Assembly (NCBI RefSeq): GCF_003966125.1
Contig: NZ_RXMA01000017.1
Span: 60,041 to 119,725, forward strand
Origin: Azospirillum griseum
GTDB lineage: Bacteria; Pseudomonadota; Alphaproteobacteria; Azospirillales; Azospirillaceae
DNA length: 59,685 nucleotides
Direction: 5' to 3'
Made by a program: the position numbers and the translations under genes. Below are positions 36,308 through 45,173 of the stretch, one piece after another. The notes beneath the pieces were generated by a model. It saw only the letters and a program-made list of their open reading frames with translations. It was not told the origin of the DNA and searched no databases. The stretch's first letter is position 1, and each line of letters begins with the position of its first letter.

Positions 36308-36568
36308 ATGGCCAATCACAAGTCCGCTGAAAAGCGCATCCGTCAGACCGAGCGTCGTACGGAAGTCAATCGTAACCGCATCAGCCGCATCCGTTCCTTC
36401 GTCAAGAAGGTTGAGGGCGCGATCGAGGCCGGTGACAAGTCCGCCGCCGCTGAGGCCTTCAAGTCCGCCCAGCCGGAAATGATGCGTGGCGTCACCAAGG
36501 GCGTGCTGCACCAGAACACGGTGTCGCGCAAGCTGTCGCGCCTCTCGGCCCGCATCAAGGCTCTCTGA
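36308..36568 (+). CDS. rpsT: 30S ribosomal protein S20
   Basis: The 86-residue basic S20 begins [20 protein letters not shown]; the middle has [20 protein letters not shown] and the end [19 protein letters not shown], all standard. It binds 16S rRNA early in 30S assembly. A strong promoter precedes it and a terminator follows. The rpsT-dnaA adjacency is typical of alphaproteobacteria. Confidence 0.99.
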   Translation: MANHKSAEKRIRQTERRTEVNRNRISRIRSFVKKVEGAIEAGDKSAAAEAFKSAQPEMMRGVTKGVLHQNTVSRKLSRLSARIKAL

Positions 36569-36593
36569 TCGAGCCTGTTTGCCGGTTTCAAAA

Positions 36594-36625
36594 AGCCGCG
36601 CCCGAGATTCGGGGCGCGGCTTTTT
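36594..36625 (+). terminator. Rho-independent terminator of rpsT
   Basis: A perfect 10-bp stem AGCCGCGCCC/GGGCGCGGCT, followed by TTTTT, starting 26 bases past the rpsT stop. Confidence 0.93.
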
Positions 36626-37132
36626 GCGTTTCAAGGGTATGCGTGGGATTTTGAACAATTGTTTGGAAAAACCCACGGGTCTCTCAGAAGATTCAGCAAT
36701 GAAATCTTGGTGTTAGGCGTGTCAACCGAGTCTTTTTGACCCGTTCGCCATCTGTCCCATTGCCAGCCATCTGGCAGGGGATTAAAGTTTTCTTCCGTCC
36801 GATGTGGCGAAATGGTGTGTTCAACACGCCGCGCACCGTTCGGGTAAACGCTAGAGATGGTGAAGGTCTTGGGCCGAGCGGGCATTTTTATGTCTCGGTT
36901 GGTACAAGATTGTTGTTTTTCTAAAAACACGCGCCGGTGATGCTGGTTTGTGCAACCGAATCGGTGGTGTGTGTTTGGTCTTGCCCGCCACTGCGGTCGG
37001 CGGGGCCGTGAATGGCGTGAATGGTTTGATCCGTGGGTGTGTGGCGCGTTGGGGCGGGATGGACCCGCCCTTTCGGTGGTGAACGCGTGGTGGCGGCACC
37101 GCCGTGGGGAACGGGGGCGGGGGTAGAGGAGC
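36626..37132. promoter_or_regulatory. A+T-richer dnaA upstream region
   Basis: These 507 bases hold no convincing gene. The first ~340 are clearly richer in A+T than anything nearby. Seen inside: a 36-base imperfect palindrome at 36642-36677 (CGTGGGATTTT against AAAAACCCACG, with AACAATTGTT in the middle), the odd palindrome GTGTTCAACAC near 36818, and three GANTC sites (36690, 36728, 36958) of the kind methylated by CcrM. No consensus DnaA box (TTATCCACA) was found on either strand, so it is better read as the dnaA promoter region than as oriC. Confidence 0.6.
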
Positions 37133-38677
37133 ATGTCGGTCGGCGTGTCGTTGGATCAGCAGTGGGCGCGGGTGCGTGGGCGTCTGAAAGACGAGGTGGG
37201 CGAGATCGCCTACCGCAGTTGGCTTCAACCGCTGTCCGTCGCCAGCATGACCGGCGGCGAGGTGTGCATCGTCGTGCCCACCCGCTTCATGCGCGATTGG
37301 GTGCTGACCCACTACGCCGACCGGATTCGCGCCCTGTGGTCGGGAGAGAACCCCGACGTCCAATCCATCGATGTGGTGGTCGCCTCCACCAGCGCGCCCG
37401 CCGTGCTGAGCGCGGACAACGACGACCGCGACGACCCCGGCCCGCGCGATTCCCTGCCATCGCGTGACCGGGGCGAGGCCCGCACCCTGTTCACCGCCGC
37501 CGCCGAACGCCGCCCGCCGGATTCGGGCACCATGACGGTCCCGTCCTCCGTCGCGGTGGCCACACCCGCCACCGTCTACACCTCCGCCTCCTACGGCGGG
37601 GCGTCGGACGAGTCGCCGAACGGGGTCCCGGCCATTCTGGAAGACCGCTCCGACCTGTCGGCGGCGCTCGACCCGCGCTTCACCTTCGAGAATTTCGTCG
37701 TCGGCAAACCGAACGAGCTGGCCCACGCCGCCGCCCGCCGCGTCGCCGATGCCACGACCGTCACCTTCAACCCGCTGTTCCTCTATGGCGGGGTCGGGTT
37801 GGGCAAGACCCACCTGATGCACGCGCTGGCCTGGCAAATCCGCAAGAACGATCCCAACCGCAAGGTGCTCTACCTGTCGGCGGAAAAGTTCATGTACCAG
37901 TTCATCCGCGCCCTGCGTTTCAAGGACACGATGGCGTTCAAGCAGCAGTTCCGTTCGGTGGACGTGCTGATGATCGACGACGTGCAGTTCATCAGCGGCA
38001 AGGATTCGACGCAGGAAGAGTTCTTCCACACCTTCAACGCGCTGGTCGACCAGAACCGGCAGGTCATCATCTCCGCCGACAAAAGCCCGTCCGACCTGGA
38101 AGGGATGGAGGAGCGGTTGCGCTCCCGCCTGGGCTGGGGGCTGGTCGCCGACATCCACCCGACCACGTACGAACTGCGGTTGGGCATCCTTCAGGCCAAG
38201 GCCGACGCGCTCCAGGCGAGCATCCCGCTGAAGGTGCTGGAGTTCCTGGCCCACAAGATCACGTCCAACGTGCGCGAGCTGGAAGGGGCGCTGAACCGCA
38301 TCGTCGCCCACGCCGACCTCGTCGGGCGGTCGATCTCGCTGGAAACGACGCAGGAGGTGCTGCACGACCTGCTGCGCGCCAACGACCGCCGCGTGACCAT
38401 CGACGAGATCCAGAAGCGCGTCGCCGAGCATTACAACATCCGCGTCGCCGACATGCATTCGGCCCGCCGCGCCCGCGCCGTGGCCCGGCCCCGGCAGATC
38501 GCCATGTATCTGGCCAAGCAGCTGACCGCCCGCTCCCTGCCGGAGATCGGTCGCAAGTTCGGCGGGCGCGACCACACCACCGTGATGCACGCGGTCAAGA
38601 AGGTGGACGAGCTGCGCAGCACCGACCCGTCCTTTGCCGAGGATGTCGAGCTGCTGCGGCGGATGCTGGAAAACTGA
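37133..38677 (+). CDS. dnaA: Chromosomal replication initiator DnaA
   Basis: The 514-residue AAA+ initiator melts oriC. Domain I is 1-85 (EIAYRSWLQPLSVASMTGGE); a long disordered domain II runs about 90-180. Domain III has Walker A YGGVGLGKTH (218-227), Walker B LMIDDVQFISGK and the sensor/arginine-finger part MEERLRSRLGWGLVADIHPT. Domain IV has the DNA-binding signature PEIGRKFGGRDHTTVMHAVK. ATG 37133 follows GTAGAGGAGC. dnaN does not follow; the next gene is a diguanylate cyclase. Confidence 0.99.
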   Translation: MSVGVSLDQQWARVRGRLKDEVGEIAYRSWLQPLSVASMTGGEVCIVVPTRFMRDWVLTHYADRIRALWSGENPDVQSIDVVVASTSAPAVLSADNDDRDDPGPRDSLPSRDRGEARTLFTAAAERRPPDSGTMTVPSSVAVATPATVYTSASYGGASDESPNGVPAILEDRSDLSAALDPRFTFENFVVGKPNELAHAAARRVADATTVTFNPLFLYGGVGLGKTHLMHALAWQIRKNDPNRKVLYLSAEKFMYQFIRALRFKDTMAFKQQFRSVDVLMIDDVQFISGKDSTQEEFFHTFNALVDQNRQVIISADKSPSDLEGMEERLRSRLGWGLVADIHPTTYELRLGILQAKADALQASIPLKVLEFLAHKITSNVRELEGALNRIVAHADLVGRSISLETTQEVLHDLLRANDRRVTIDEIQKRVAEHYNIRVADMHSARRARAVARPRQIAMYLAKQLTARSLPEIGRKFGGRDHTTVMHAVKKVDELRSTDPSFAEDVELLRRMLEN

Positions 38678-38679
38678 GC

Positions 38680-38708
38680 CGCTTCAGTCGCTTTGCCGGT
38701 CTGAAGCG
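38680..38708 (+). terminator. Possible hairpin after dnaA
   Basis: CGCTTCAG (38680-38687) and CTGAAGCG (38701-38708) pair just after the dnaA stop; no U-run follows. Confidence 0.4.
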
Positions 38709-38756
38709 CCGCTGTCGGGCTGTCCGGGGCGCGACGAAATGCCCCATACCCTGACC

Positions 38757-38789
38757 TTTGGCTGGTTTTCTGTGACTTTTGGCTAGAAT
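38757..38789 (+). promoter_or_regulatory. Direct repeat and -10-like element before the GGDEF gene
   Basis: TTTGGCT occurs at 38757-38763 and 38778-38784, exactly 21 bases (two helical turns) apart. The second copy abuts TAGAAT (38784-38789), a good -10. This would suit an activator bound to direct repeats; no -35 is evident at the normal spacing. Confidence 0.4.
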
Positions 38790-38827
38790 GCTGCGAAAAT
38801 CCCGCCATTGGGTTGCAATGGATGGGA

Positions 38828-39766
38828 ATGGCGCGCGCCGTGGAGACCAATGTTCTCGTCGTTGACGACTCGTCGGTTGTCCGCAGACTCATCAAAGAGC
38901 ATCTGGAAGACTACAATTACCGGGTCCTGCTCGCCAGGGATGGGGCGGAAGCGTTGGAGCTGTACCGCAGCCAGGACGTCCACGTCGTCATCACCGACCT
39001 GGAAATGCCCCGGATGAACGGGCTGGAGCTGTGTTGGCTGATCCGGGCCGACGATGACCAGCACCGCACCTTCACCATCCTGATGACCACCGACGCGGAC
39101 AGCCAGCGCCGGATCGAAGCCTTCGACGCCGGGGCCGACGAGTTCCTGATCAAGCCGATCGATCTGCCGATGCTGCGCGCCCGCGTGCGCGCGGGCGAAC
39201 GGATCACCCGGACGCACCGGGCGATGGCCAATCTTCTCAACACCGATTACCTGACCGGGGTGATGAACCGCCGCCATTTCATGGAACGGCTGGAGCGTGC
39301 CTACGACGAATCGGTGCGCCACGGCGCGCCGCTGGCGGTGGCGATGTTCGACATCGATCATTTCAAGACGATCAACGACACCCACGGCCATTCGAACGGC
39401 GATCTGGCGCTGAAGCGCTTTGCCGAAAACAGCGCGGCGCTGGTCCCGGAGGGCGGTTTCCTGGGCCGTCTGGGTGGGGAGGAGTTCGGCATGGTCCTGC
39501 CCGCCGATGATCTGGCGGCGACCATCGCCCAACTGGAGCGCATCCGCGAATCGACCGCCGCCCTGACGGCGGTGCGGGCCGATGGCGGTTGTTTCGGTTT
39601 CACCGTCAGCGTCGGAGTCTGCCCGACCCAGGGGGCCGAGTCGGCGGTGGCGGTGCTGGCGCGGGCCGACGAGGCGCTTTATTTCGCCAAGCGCAACGGG
39701 CGCAACCGCACCGTGGTGTGCGGGGCGGAGGGGGTGGTGCTGAAGGCGCGCTTCCATGTGATGTGA
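38828..39766 (+). CDS. Response regulator with GGDEF diguanylate cyclase domain
   Basis: A 312-residue cytosolic protein. The receiver (about 8-125) has acidic pair DD (13-14), phospho-acceptor Asp57 in VVITDLEMPRMNG and Lys109 in ADEFLIKPIDLP. The GGDEF domain (about 135-300) has TDYLTGVMNRRHFMERLERA, FDIDHFKTINDTHGHSNGDL and active-site GGEEF (216-220), so synthesis of c-di-GMP is expected. No RxxD inhibitory site precedes GGEEF. Starts at TTG 38813 or ATG 38822 are also in frame; 38828 places the N-terminus where receivers normally begin. It is an orphan regulator next to dnaA. Confidence 0.92.
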   Translation: MARAVETNVLVVDDSSVVRRLIKEHLEDYNYRVLLARDGAEALELYRSQDVHVVITDLEMPRMNGLELCWLIRADDDQHRTFTILMTTDADSQRRIEAFDAGADEFLIKPIDLPMLRARVRAGERITRTHRAMANLLNTDYLTGVMNRRHFMERLERAYDESVRHGAPLAVAMFDIDHFKTINDTHGHSNGDLALKRFAENSAALVPEGGFLGRLGGEEFGMVLPADDLAATIAQLERIRESTAALTAVRADGGCFGFTVSVGVCPTQGAESAVAVLARADEALYFAKRNGRNRTVVCGAEGVVLKARFHVM

Positions 39767-39952
39767 TCGCGACAGGGTTAGGTGATCGCGACAAACGCAT
39801 GACGCCGCTGTGAAACTTTTCCATCGCCCCGCAGTCGGTCGTGGACGATCCCGGTTTTTCTCAGGCACACTCCTTGCCCTATGCGGAAGCCGGACGGCGC
39901 GGTGCGCGGTCGGGTCTCCGCCAACGCTTTGCGAACAGGGAGATTGGGTGCC

Positions 39953-41152
39953 ATGCCGACGATCACGCCGACGCTCGCCACCGCCGCGATGACCGAATCC
40001 CAGCGGTCCAGCGTCGAAACCCAACGCGCCGCCAAGAGCTTCTCCCGCCGCCTGCTGCTGAAGAGCGCGGCGGCGGTGGCCGGTGTGGCCTCGGTCGGTC
40101 CCTTCATCCTGCGCGAAGGCCGCGCGGCCTCCGGATCGGTCAAGATCTTCTCCTGGGCCGGTTACATCAGCCCGGACATGCTGGCCGATTTCGAAAAGAA
40201 GACCGGCGTCAAGGCGACCCTGACCGAATACGGCACCAACGACGAGCTGCTGAACCAGCTCAAGGCCACCGGCGGGGCCGGGTTCGACATCATCCACCCC
40301 ACGGTGGACCGCGTGCCGAACTACGTCGATTTCGATCTGGTCCAGCCGCTCGACGAATCGAAGGTCAAGTGGGACGGCTGCCTGAAATCGTCGGTCGAGG
40401 GATCGGCGGGCATGGGCGGCGTCGTCGGCGGCAAGCGCTACTTCGCCCCGGCCGATTGGGGGACCGAGGCGCTGGCCTATGACATGAAGAAGGCCCCGCT
40501 CGCCTATGGGACCGCCAGCTACGGCGACCTGTGGGCACCGGCCAACGCGGGCAAGGTGACGGTGCGCGGCCATTCCTCGCTGATCGGCATCGGGCTGTGG
40601 CTGGAAAGCCAAGGCAAGCTGCCGCATTCCCTGCGCGACCAGTTCAAGGACGAGGCCAAGGCCCGCGCCAACTTCGACGCCATTCTGAAGGTGGCGGTTG
40701 CCAACAAGAAGTCGGTCGCCCAGTTCTGGACCAACGAGAACGAGGCGCAGGGTGCCTTCCGCACCAACGGTTGCGTCATCGGCCAGACCTGGGATTCGAC
40801 CGCCGTGGCGCTGCGCAAGGAGGGGCTGCCCGTCCGCTTCATCGCGCCGAAGGAAGGCTCGCTGGCCTGGATGGAAGGCTTCGCCATTCCCAAGAAGGCG
40901 GAAAACCTGGAAAACGCCTACGCCTGGATCAACTGGTTCTACACCCCGCAGGCGGGCGCGCTCTACACCAACTTCTCCGGCATCTCCAGCACGGCGGTGG
41001 GGGCGGAAGCGCACCTGACCGACCTGAACAAGCAGTTCTTCGCCGACGCCTATCCGGGCGACGCGCTGCAAAAGCTGTGGTGGTGGCCGATCCAACCGGC
41101 CTGGTACGTCTCGATCCGCAACGAGTACCAGGACCGCTTCCTGGCCGCGTAA
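39953..41152 (+). CDS. Polyamine-type ABC transporter substrate-binding protein
   Basis: A 399-residue periplasmic binding protein of the PotD/PotF class. A twin-arginine signal is visible (SRRLLLK at 31-37, then AAAVAGVASVGPFILREGRA). Mature signatures are VKIFSWAGYISPDMLADFEK, GFDIIHPTVDRVPNYVDFDL, FAPADWGTEALAYDMKKAPL and the end QPAWYVSIRNEYQDRFLAA. It is separated from the ATPase gene by a 93-base spacer with a hairpin. The permease genes of the system lie 3 kb downstream beyond a copper cassette. Substrate could be spermidine, putrescine or another amine. Confidence 0.92.
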   Translation: MPTITPTLATAAMTESQRSSVETQRAAKSFSRRLLLKSAAAVAGVASVGPFILREGRAASGSVKIFSWAGYISPDMLADFEKKTGVKATLTEYGTNDELLNQLKATGGAGFDIIHPTVDRVPNYVDFDLVQPLDESKVKWDGCLKSSVEGSAGMGGVVGGKRYFAPADWGTEALAYDMKKAPLAYGTASYGDLWAPANAGKVTVRGHSSLIGIGLWLESQGKLPHSLRDQFKDEAKARANFDAILKVAVANKKSVAQFWTNENEAQGAFRTNGCVIGQTWDSTAVALRKEGLPVRFIAPKEGSLAWMEGFAIPKKAENLENAYAWINWFYTPQAGALYTNFSGISSTAVGAEAHLTDLNKQFFADAYPGDALQKLWWWPIQPAWYVSIRNEYQDRFLAA

Positions 41153-41160
41153 GGCACGGC

Positions 41161-41206
41161 GCGACGGGGAGGGGGCCGTCCTCCTCCCCTCTCGCCACCC
41201 CGTCGC
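41161..41206 (+). other. Intercistronic stem-loop between binding protein and ATPase genes
   Basis: GCGACGGGG (41161-41169) pairs with CCCCGTCGC (41198-41206). A hairpin at this place commonly protects the binding-protein message or attenuates the downstream genes; there is no U-run. Confidence 0.55.
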
Positions 41207-41245
41207 TGATGGGGGAGGATTCGCAGGGACGCATCAGGGGACTCC

Positions 41246-42301
41246 ATGAGCCAAGACGTTCAACTCGATTCCGTGACCATGCGGTTCGGCGAGGCCATCG
41301 CCGTCAACAACGTGTCGCTGACCATCAAGGCCGGGGAGTTCTTCAGCTTTCTCGGCCCGTCGGGCTGCGGCAAGACCACGATCCTGCGGATGATTTCCGG
41401 CTTCATGGAGCCGACCAGCGGCGTCGTCCGCATCGGCGGGGCCGACATGCGCGGCATCGGCCCGAACAAGCGGCCCACCGCCCTGATCTTCCAGAATCTG
41501 GCCCTGTTCCCCCTGATGACGGTGGCCGAGAACATCGGTTTCGGGCTGGAGGTGCGCGGCGTGCCGTCCGCCGACCGGGCCAGGCGGGTGCGCGAGCTGC
41601 TGGAGCTGGTGGCCTTGCCCGACACGGCGAACAAGCGCGTCACCGACCTGTCGGGCGGCCAACGCCAGCGCATCGCCATCGCCCGCGCCCTGGCGGTGGA
41701 ACCGGCGGTGCTGCTGCTGGACGAACCGCTGTCGGCGCTGGATCTGAAGCTGCGCCAGCACATGCGGGCGGAGTTGCGCGAGTTGCAGCGGCGGACCGGC
41801 GTCACCTTCATCTACATCACCCACGACCAGGGCGAGGCGCTGACCATGTCCGACCGCATCGGCGTGATGTCGCGCGGCGTGCTGGAGCAGGTGGGCGACG
41901 GCCCGACCATCTACGACCACCCGGAAACCGCCTTCGTCGCGTCCTTCGTCGGCGAAACCAACCGTTTTGCCGGAACGGTGGCCGAATCGGCGGAGGGCTG
42001 GGCGGTGGTGGACACCGGATTCGGGCGGCTGCGCGGGCGCAACCCCCGGCGGCTGTCGCCGGGCGACCGCGCCACCCTGTTCGTCCGTCCCGAACGCTTG
42101 ACCCTGGGGCAGGAGGAAAACGCGCTGGAGGCCCGGGTCAGCCACCGCGATTTCGAAGGGGCCTTCGTCAACGCCTTCCTCGACGGCGGGTTGACCGTGC
42201 AGGTTCCGCATCTGGGCCATGACCCGGTGTTCGTTCCCGGTCAGGCCGCCCGGCTGGGGTTCCGCGCGACGGACGCGGTGGCGTTGCCCACCGCGCCCTG
42301 A
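41246..42301 (+). CDS. Polyamine-type ABC transporter ATP-binding protein
   Basis: A 351-residue PotA-like ATPase. Walker A is LGPSGCGKTTILRMISGF, the signature is LSGGQRQRIAIARAL, Walker B is AVLLLDEPLSALD, and the H-loop is IYITHDQGEALTMSDRIGVM. A C-terminal TOBE domain follows (LSPGDRATLFVRPERLTLGQ). Q-loop IFQNLALFPLMTVAENIGFG is standard. Its stop is only 20 bases from the convergent copCD stop, with no terminator between, so the two transcripts may overlap. Confidence 0.95.
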   Translation: MSQDVQLDSVTMRFGEAIAVNNVSLTIKAGEFFSFLGPSGCGKTTILRMISGFMEPTSGVVRIGGADMRGIGPNKRPTALIFQNLALFPLMTVAENIGFGLEVRGVPSADRARRVRELLELVALPDTANKRVTDLSGGQRQRIAIARALAVEPAVLLLDEPLSALDLKLRQHMRAELRELQRRTGVTFIYITHDQGEALTMSDRIGVMSRGVLEQVGDGPTIYDHPETAFVASFVGETNRFAGTVAESAEGWAVVDTGFGRLRGRNPRRLSPGDRATLFVRPERLTLGQEENALEARVSHRDFEGAFVNAFLDGGLTVQVPHLGHDPVFVPGQAARLGFRATDAVALPTAP

Positions 42302-42321
42302 GTTGCGATCAGCCCGCGCAT

Positions 42322-44013
42322 TCAGCCGCCGCCCACCGGCAGGCTGGCGCGGAAGATCGCCTTGTCGAAATCGTCGATCAGGGCGTCGATGCGCAGTTCC
42401 CACCGGCCCTTCACCGGCAGGATCAGCCCGTCGAGCGCGAAGGCTCCGGGGCCGGTGCGGGTCGGGCGGCGGGTCAGCGGCTCGATCCCGGCGGCGGGCT
42501 GCGACAGCTCCACCACCAGCTCTTTCGGGTCGAACGGGCCGCCGTCGGCCTGGGTCAGGTGAATGGTCAACCGGTTGGGGCCGACCCGCGCCGGGTCCAG
42601 CCCGATCACCGCCTGCCGCCCCTTTGCCGCCGTCACGCTGCTGTAGCCGATCGGGGCGTCCGCCACCGGCTTGGCGGCGATCGTGCGCGGCGGTGGGGTG
42701 GTCCCCAGCCCGGCGGTCAACATCACCACCAGCCCCATCAGCGCCACTTCCGTGGTGATGCTGAGGCGCAGCAGCCGATTCGCCCGCTCCCGCTCCGCCC
42801 GCCCGCCGCGCTCCAGCGTCGGCGTCAGGCGCCAGCGGTTGACGGTGGCCAACCCGAGCAGGGCCGCGACTCCGGCCATCTTCAGCAGCCAGATTTGGCC
42901 ATAGACGGTGGAGCCGACCCGGTCGGGGGCGGTGATCTGCACCACGCTCAACCCCAGCCCGGCCAACAGCAGCAGGGCCACCGCCGCCACCGCCAGGGTG
43001 GAGAAGCGGCGGACCAGCCGGGCCGCCTCCAGCGCCGGGGCGTGGCGCAGGATGGCGCGCAGCGGGGCGAGCGCCCCCAGCCAAAAGGCGGCGGTCAGCG
43101 CGTGCAGCCCGACCAGCGGGGCCGACAGCGCGGTGGGCGGGGCGGTGGCGGCGTGGCCGGTGGTGGTCAGGGCACCGACGGCGACCAGCGCCCCAGCCAT
43201 CAGGAACAGCCCACCGCCGGTGCCGGAGCGGTTGCGCCACTGCCCAAGGGCGAGCAGCGCCAGACCGGCCAGCGCGATGGCGGCGCTGAGTCCGCCGGTG
43301 CTGGCCAGAACCACCCGCCACGCGTCCGCCGTCAGCAGGGCCAGCGGCGTTTCGCCGATCAGCACCGCCCCGGTCAGGCCGAGATTCAGCGGAACCGCCA
43401 GCAGGGCGATGGCCAACGTCATCGGTTGGCGGGCCAGCCGCGCCAGCGGTGCCCAGCTTGTGCCCGTTCCGCCCGCACCGGATCCTCTGGCGGTCTGGAT
43501 GCGGTAGGCGGCACCCGGTGCCACCAGCGCCAGAAACAGCCCGCCGCCCGCCGCCGCCAGCAGGCTGCCGTAATGCAGCGCGCGGGCGGCCATGGCGGCC
43601 AGCAGGGTCCGATTGCGCCCGCGCTCCTCCGCCTGCTCCGGCCGTTCCGGCGTGACGCCGACGCCGAAGATCAGCGACCCCGCCACCGGATGCCCATCGG
43701 CCGAGGTGACGCGGTAGCTGAGGGTGTAGGCCCCCGGCGTCGTCGGCAACGGCGGCAGCGGGACCCGCAGATCGGAGTCGCTGGCCTGCGCCGGGCCGGG
43801 CAGCGCCAACGCCCCAGCGGGGCCGAAGGCGTGCAGCGCCACCGGCGTCACCGGCTCGTTGAAGCGCAGGCGCAGCTCGGCGGGCGGGCGGTCGAGTCGC
43901 GCGCCGTCCACCGGGCTGGACTCCAGCAGCACGGCGTGGGCGAACGCCGAACCGGGCATCAGCAGCAGGGCCACCAGACAGACGAGGCGGCGGAGGAGGC
44001 GGGCGGTGCTCAT
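42322..44013 (-). CDS. CopC-CopD fusion copper-transport protein (YcnJ-like)
   Basis: A 563-residue protein with a signal peptide (LVCLVALLLMPGSAFAHAVL). A CopC domain follows at about 26-120: the mature N-terminal His of HAVLLESSPVDGA and the SADGHPVAGSLIFGV strand are the copper-site region. A CopD membrane domain (about 150-450) has eight hydrophobic segments. The C-terminal beta-domain (LTIHLTQADGGPFDPKELVV to ALIDDFDKAIFRASLPVGGG) resembles the FixH-like end of Bacillus YcnJ. It is predicted to move copper across the inner membrane. Its start overlaps the ycnI stop by four bases. Confidence 0.92.
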   Translation of the reverse strand: MSTARLLRRLVCLVALLLMPGSAFAHAVLLESSPVDGARLDRPPAELRLRFNEPVTPVALHAFGPAGALALPGPAQASDSDLRVPLPPLPTTPGAYTLSYRVTSADGHPVAGSLIFGVGVTPERPEQAEERGRNRTLLAAMAARALHYGSLLAAAGGGLFLALVAPGAAYRIQTARGSGAGGTGTSWAPLARLARQPMTLAIALLAVPLNLGLTGAVLIGETPLALLTADAWRVVLASTGGLSAAIALAGLALLALGQWRNRSGTGGGLFLMAGALVAVGALTTTGHAATAPPTALSAPLVGLHALTAAFWLGALAPLRAILRHAPALEAARLVRRFSTLAVAAVALLLLAGLGLSVVQITAPDRVGSTVYGQIWLLKMAGVAALLGLATVNRWRLTPTLERGGRAERERANRLLRLSITTEVALMGLVVMLTAGLGTTPPPRTIAAKPVADAPIGYSSVTAAKGRQAVIGLDPARVGPNRLTIHLTQADGGPFDPKELVVELSQPAAGIEPLTRRPTRTGPGAFALDGLILPVKGRWELRIDALIDDFDKAIFRASLPVGGG

Positions 44014-44549
44014 TGCGGCTTGGCCGTCAGCGTCAGGCTGGGGGCCGGTTCCTTGTAATCATGGGCGGTCTTGCCGGGTTCGGGGATCTCGATCCAGCGG
44101 TTCACGCCCTTGTCGCACTCCTGCACCACCGGCACGTGAATCACGGTTCCGGCGGGCTTCTCCGGCAATTTGGCCTGGAAGACGAACTCGTCATAGAAGG
44201 CGTCGGGCAGCGGGCCGCCGGTCCACGTCACCTCGGTCACGCCCTTGGTGATCGTCTTGCCATGGCTGACGAAGGGGGTGGCGTAGGGGCCCTCGACGGT
44301 GGACAGCGTCCAGCCCGGCTTGGGCATCGGCTTGACCGACACCACGCCCTCCGGGATGCGGACGCGGATGGCGGTGGTGGCGCTGCCGTCGCAGCCATGG
44401 CCGATGCGGATCACCGCCTTGTAATAGCTGCCGCTCGGGGCCTGCTGGACCTCCAGCGTGGCATGGGCGGCGGCGGTGACGGGCAGGACGGCGGCGGACA
44501 GGGCGAACAGGCCGACAGCGGCCAGCGTGGCGCGGGTGGCGCGAATCAT
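44010..44549 (-). CDS. YcnI / DUF1775 copper-binding protein
   Basis: A 179-residue periplasmic protein with signal peptide (LAAVGLFALSAAVLPVTAAA) and mature N-terminus HATLEVQQAPSGSYYKAVIR. DUF1775 signatures are RIGHGCDGSATTAIRVRIPE and VTEVTWTGGPLPDAFYDEFV. The N-terminal His is the expected copper ligand of the YcnI family. It is translationally coupled to the CopC-CopD fusion gene, mirroring the Bacillus ycnJ-ycnI pairing. Confidence 0.94.
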   Translation of the reverse strand: MIRATRATLAAVGLFALSAAVLPVTAAAHATLEVQQAPSGSYYKAVIRIGHGCDGSATTAIRVRIPEGVVSVKPMPKPGWTLSTVEGPYATPFVSHGKTITKGVTEVTWTGGPLPDAFYDEFVFQAKLPEKPAGTVIHVPVVQECDKGVNRWIEIPEPGKTAHDYKEPAPSLTLTAKPQ

Positions 44550-44598
44550 GGGGAGTCTCCGAAAAACGGTCTGACGAGGAAGGATGGAACGCGAGTCG

Positions 44599-45006
44599 TC
44601 AGGCCGTGGCCGGAGGGGCGCGGGCGTGGAAGAGGTGATGGGGGTGGTCGGCGCGCGGGGCCGCGCCGCCGAGTCGCGGGCGGTCGGCCTCGACCCAGGC
44701 GGGGGTGGGCAACAACGGCCCATCCGCCGGGCCAAGCGCAACCGTGTCCGCCGACAGGCAGAGCGGGCAGCGCTTCAGATGGTCGCCAAGATTGGGGGCG
44801 TCCGGGGCGGACTCGCCGGGCGCGTCGGGGCTGGCGCTTTGAGTCGGGGCCAGGCACAGCCAACCGTCCGCCGCCAACGCCCGCAACGGCGGCGGGACAT
44901 GCCAGCCCAGGACCAGGGCATGGACCAGCAGAACCGCCACGGCCACCAGGGCCGTCGCGTGGGTCCACAGTCGATGATCCGATCCGGTCCGGCGGGGCGC
45001 GCGCAT
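44599..45006 (-). CDS. DUF2946-like protein of the copper cassette
   Basis: A 135-residue protein from ATG 45006. One N-terminal membrane helix is seen (ATALVAVAVLLVHALVLGWH), then a periplasmic segment with the motif HLKRCPLCLSADT and a His-rich C-terminus (RADHPHHLFHARAP). The CPLC pair and histidines suit metal binding. DUF2946 proteins cluster with copper genes. It lies 49 bases upstream of ycnI and is the first gene of the cassette, divergent from the permease gene at 45174. Confidence 0.82.
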   Translation of the reverse strand: MRAPRRTGSDHRLWTHATALVAVAVLLVHALVLGWHVPPPLRALAADGWLCLAPTQSASPDAPGESAPDAPNLGDHLKRCPLCLSADTVALGPADGPLLPTPAWVEADRPRLGGAAPRADHPHHLFHARAPPATA

Positions 45007-45173
45007 GGTCCTGACTATGGCGTCCGAGTCGCGGCGGCGCAAAGGGGGAAATGCCGGTGCGGACGGTTGTGGTCACACGCGCGCGCTTGCGCCAGGCAAA
45101 AGCCCCATGATAGGCGTGGATTGTTCGGATTCGTATTTGAATGACCGTTCAACAAAAAGGAGCCGCCCGCGCG

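Noticed and set aside
36626..37132. Chromosomal replication origin
   Set aside because: A+T-rich and next to dnaA, but no TTATCCACA-like DnaA boxes were found on either strand, and alphaproteobacterial origins are often away from dnaA.
36631..37134. Minus-strand 167-codon frame upstream of dnaA
   Set aside because: Translation has no family pattern or ribosome site, its composition does not look coding, and it overlaps the dnaA regulatory region.
42559..44058. Plus-strand 499-codon open frame across the copper cassette
   Set aside because: Antisense to the CopC-CopD fusion; a continuous forward ABC operon through this stretch would need a real gene here, but the translation is Gln/Gly/Arg repeats.
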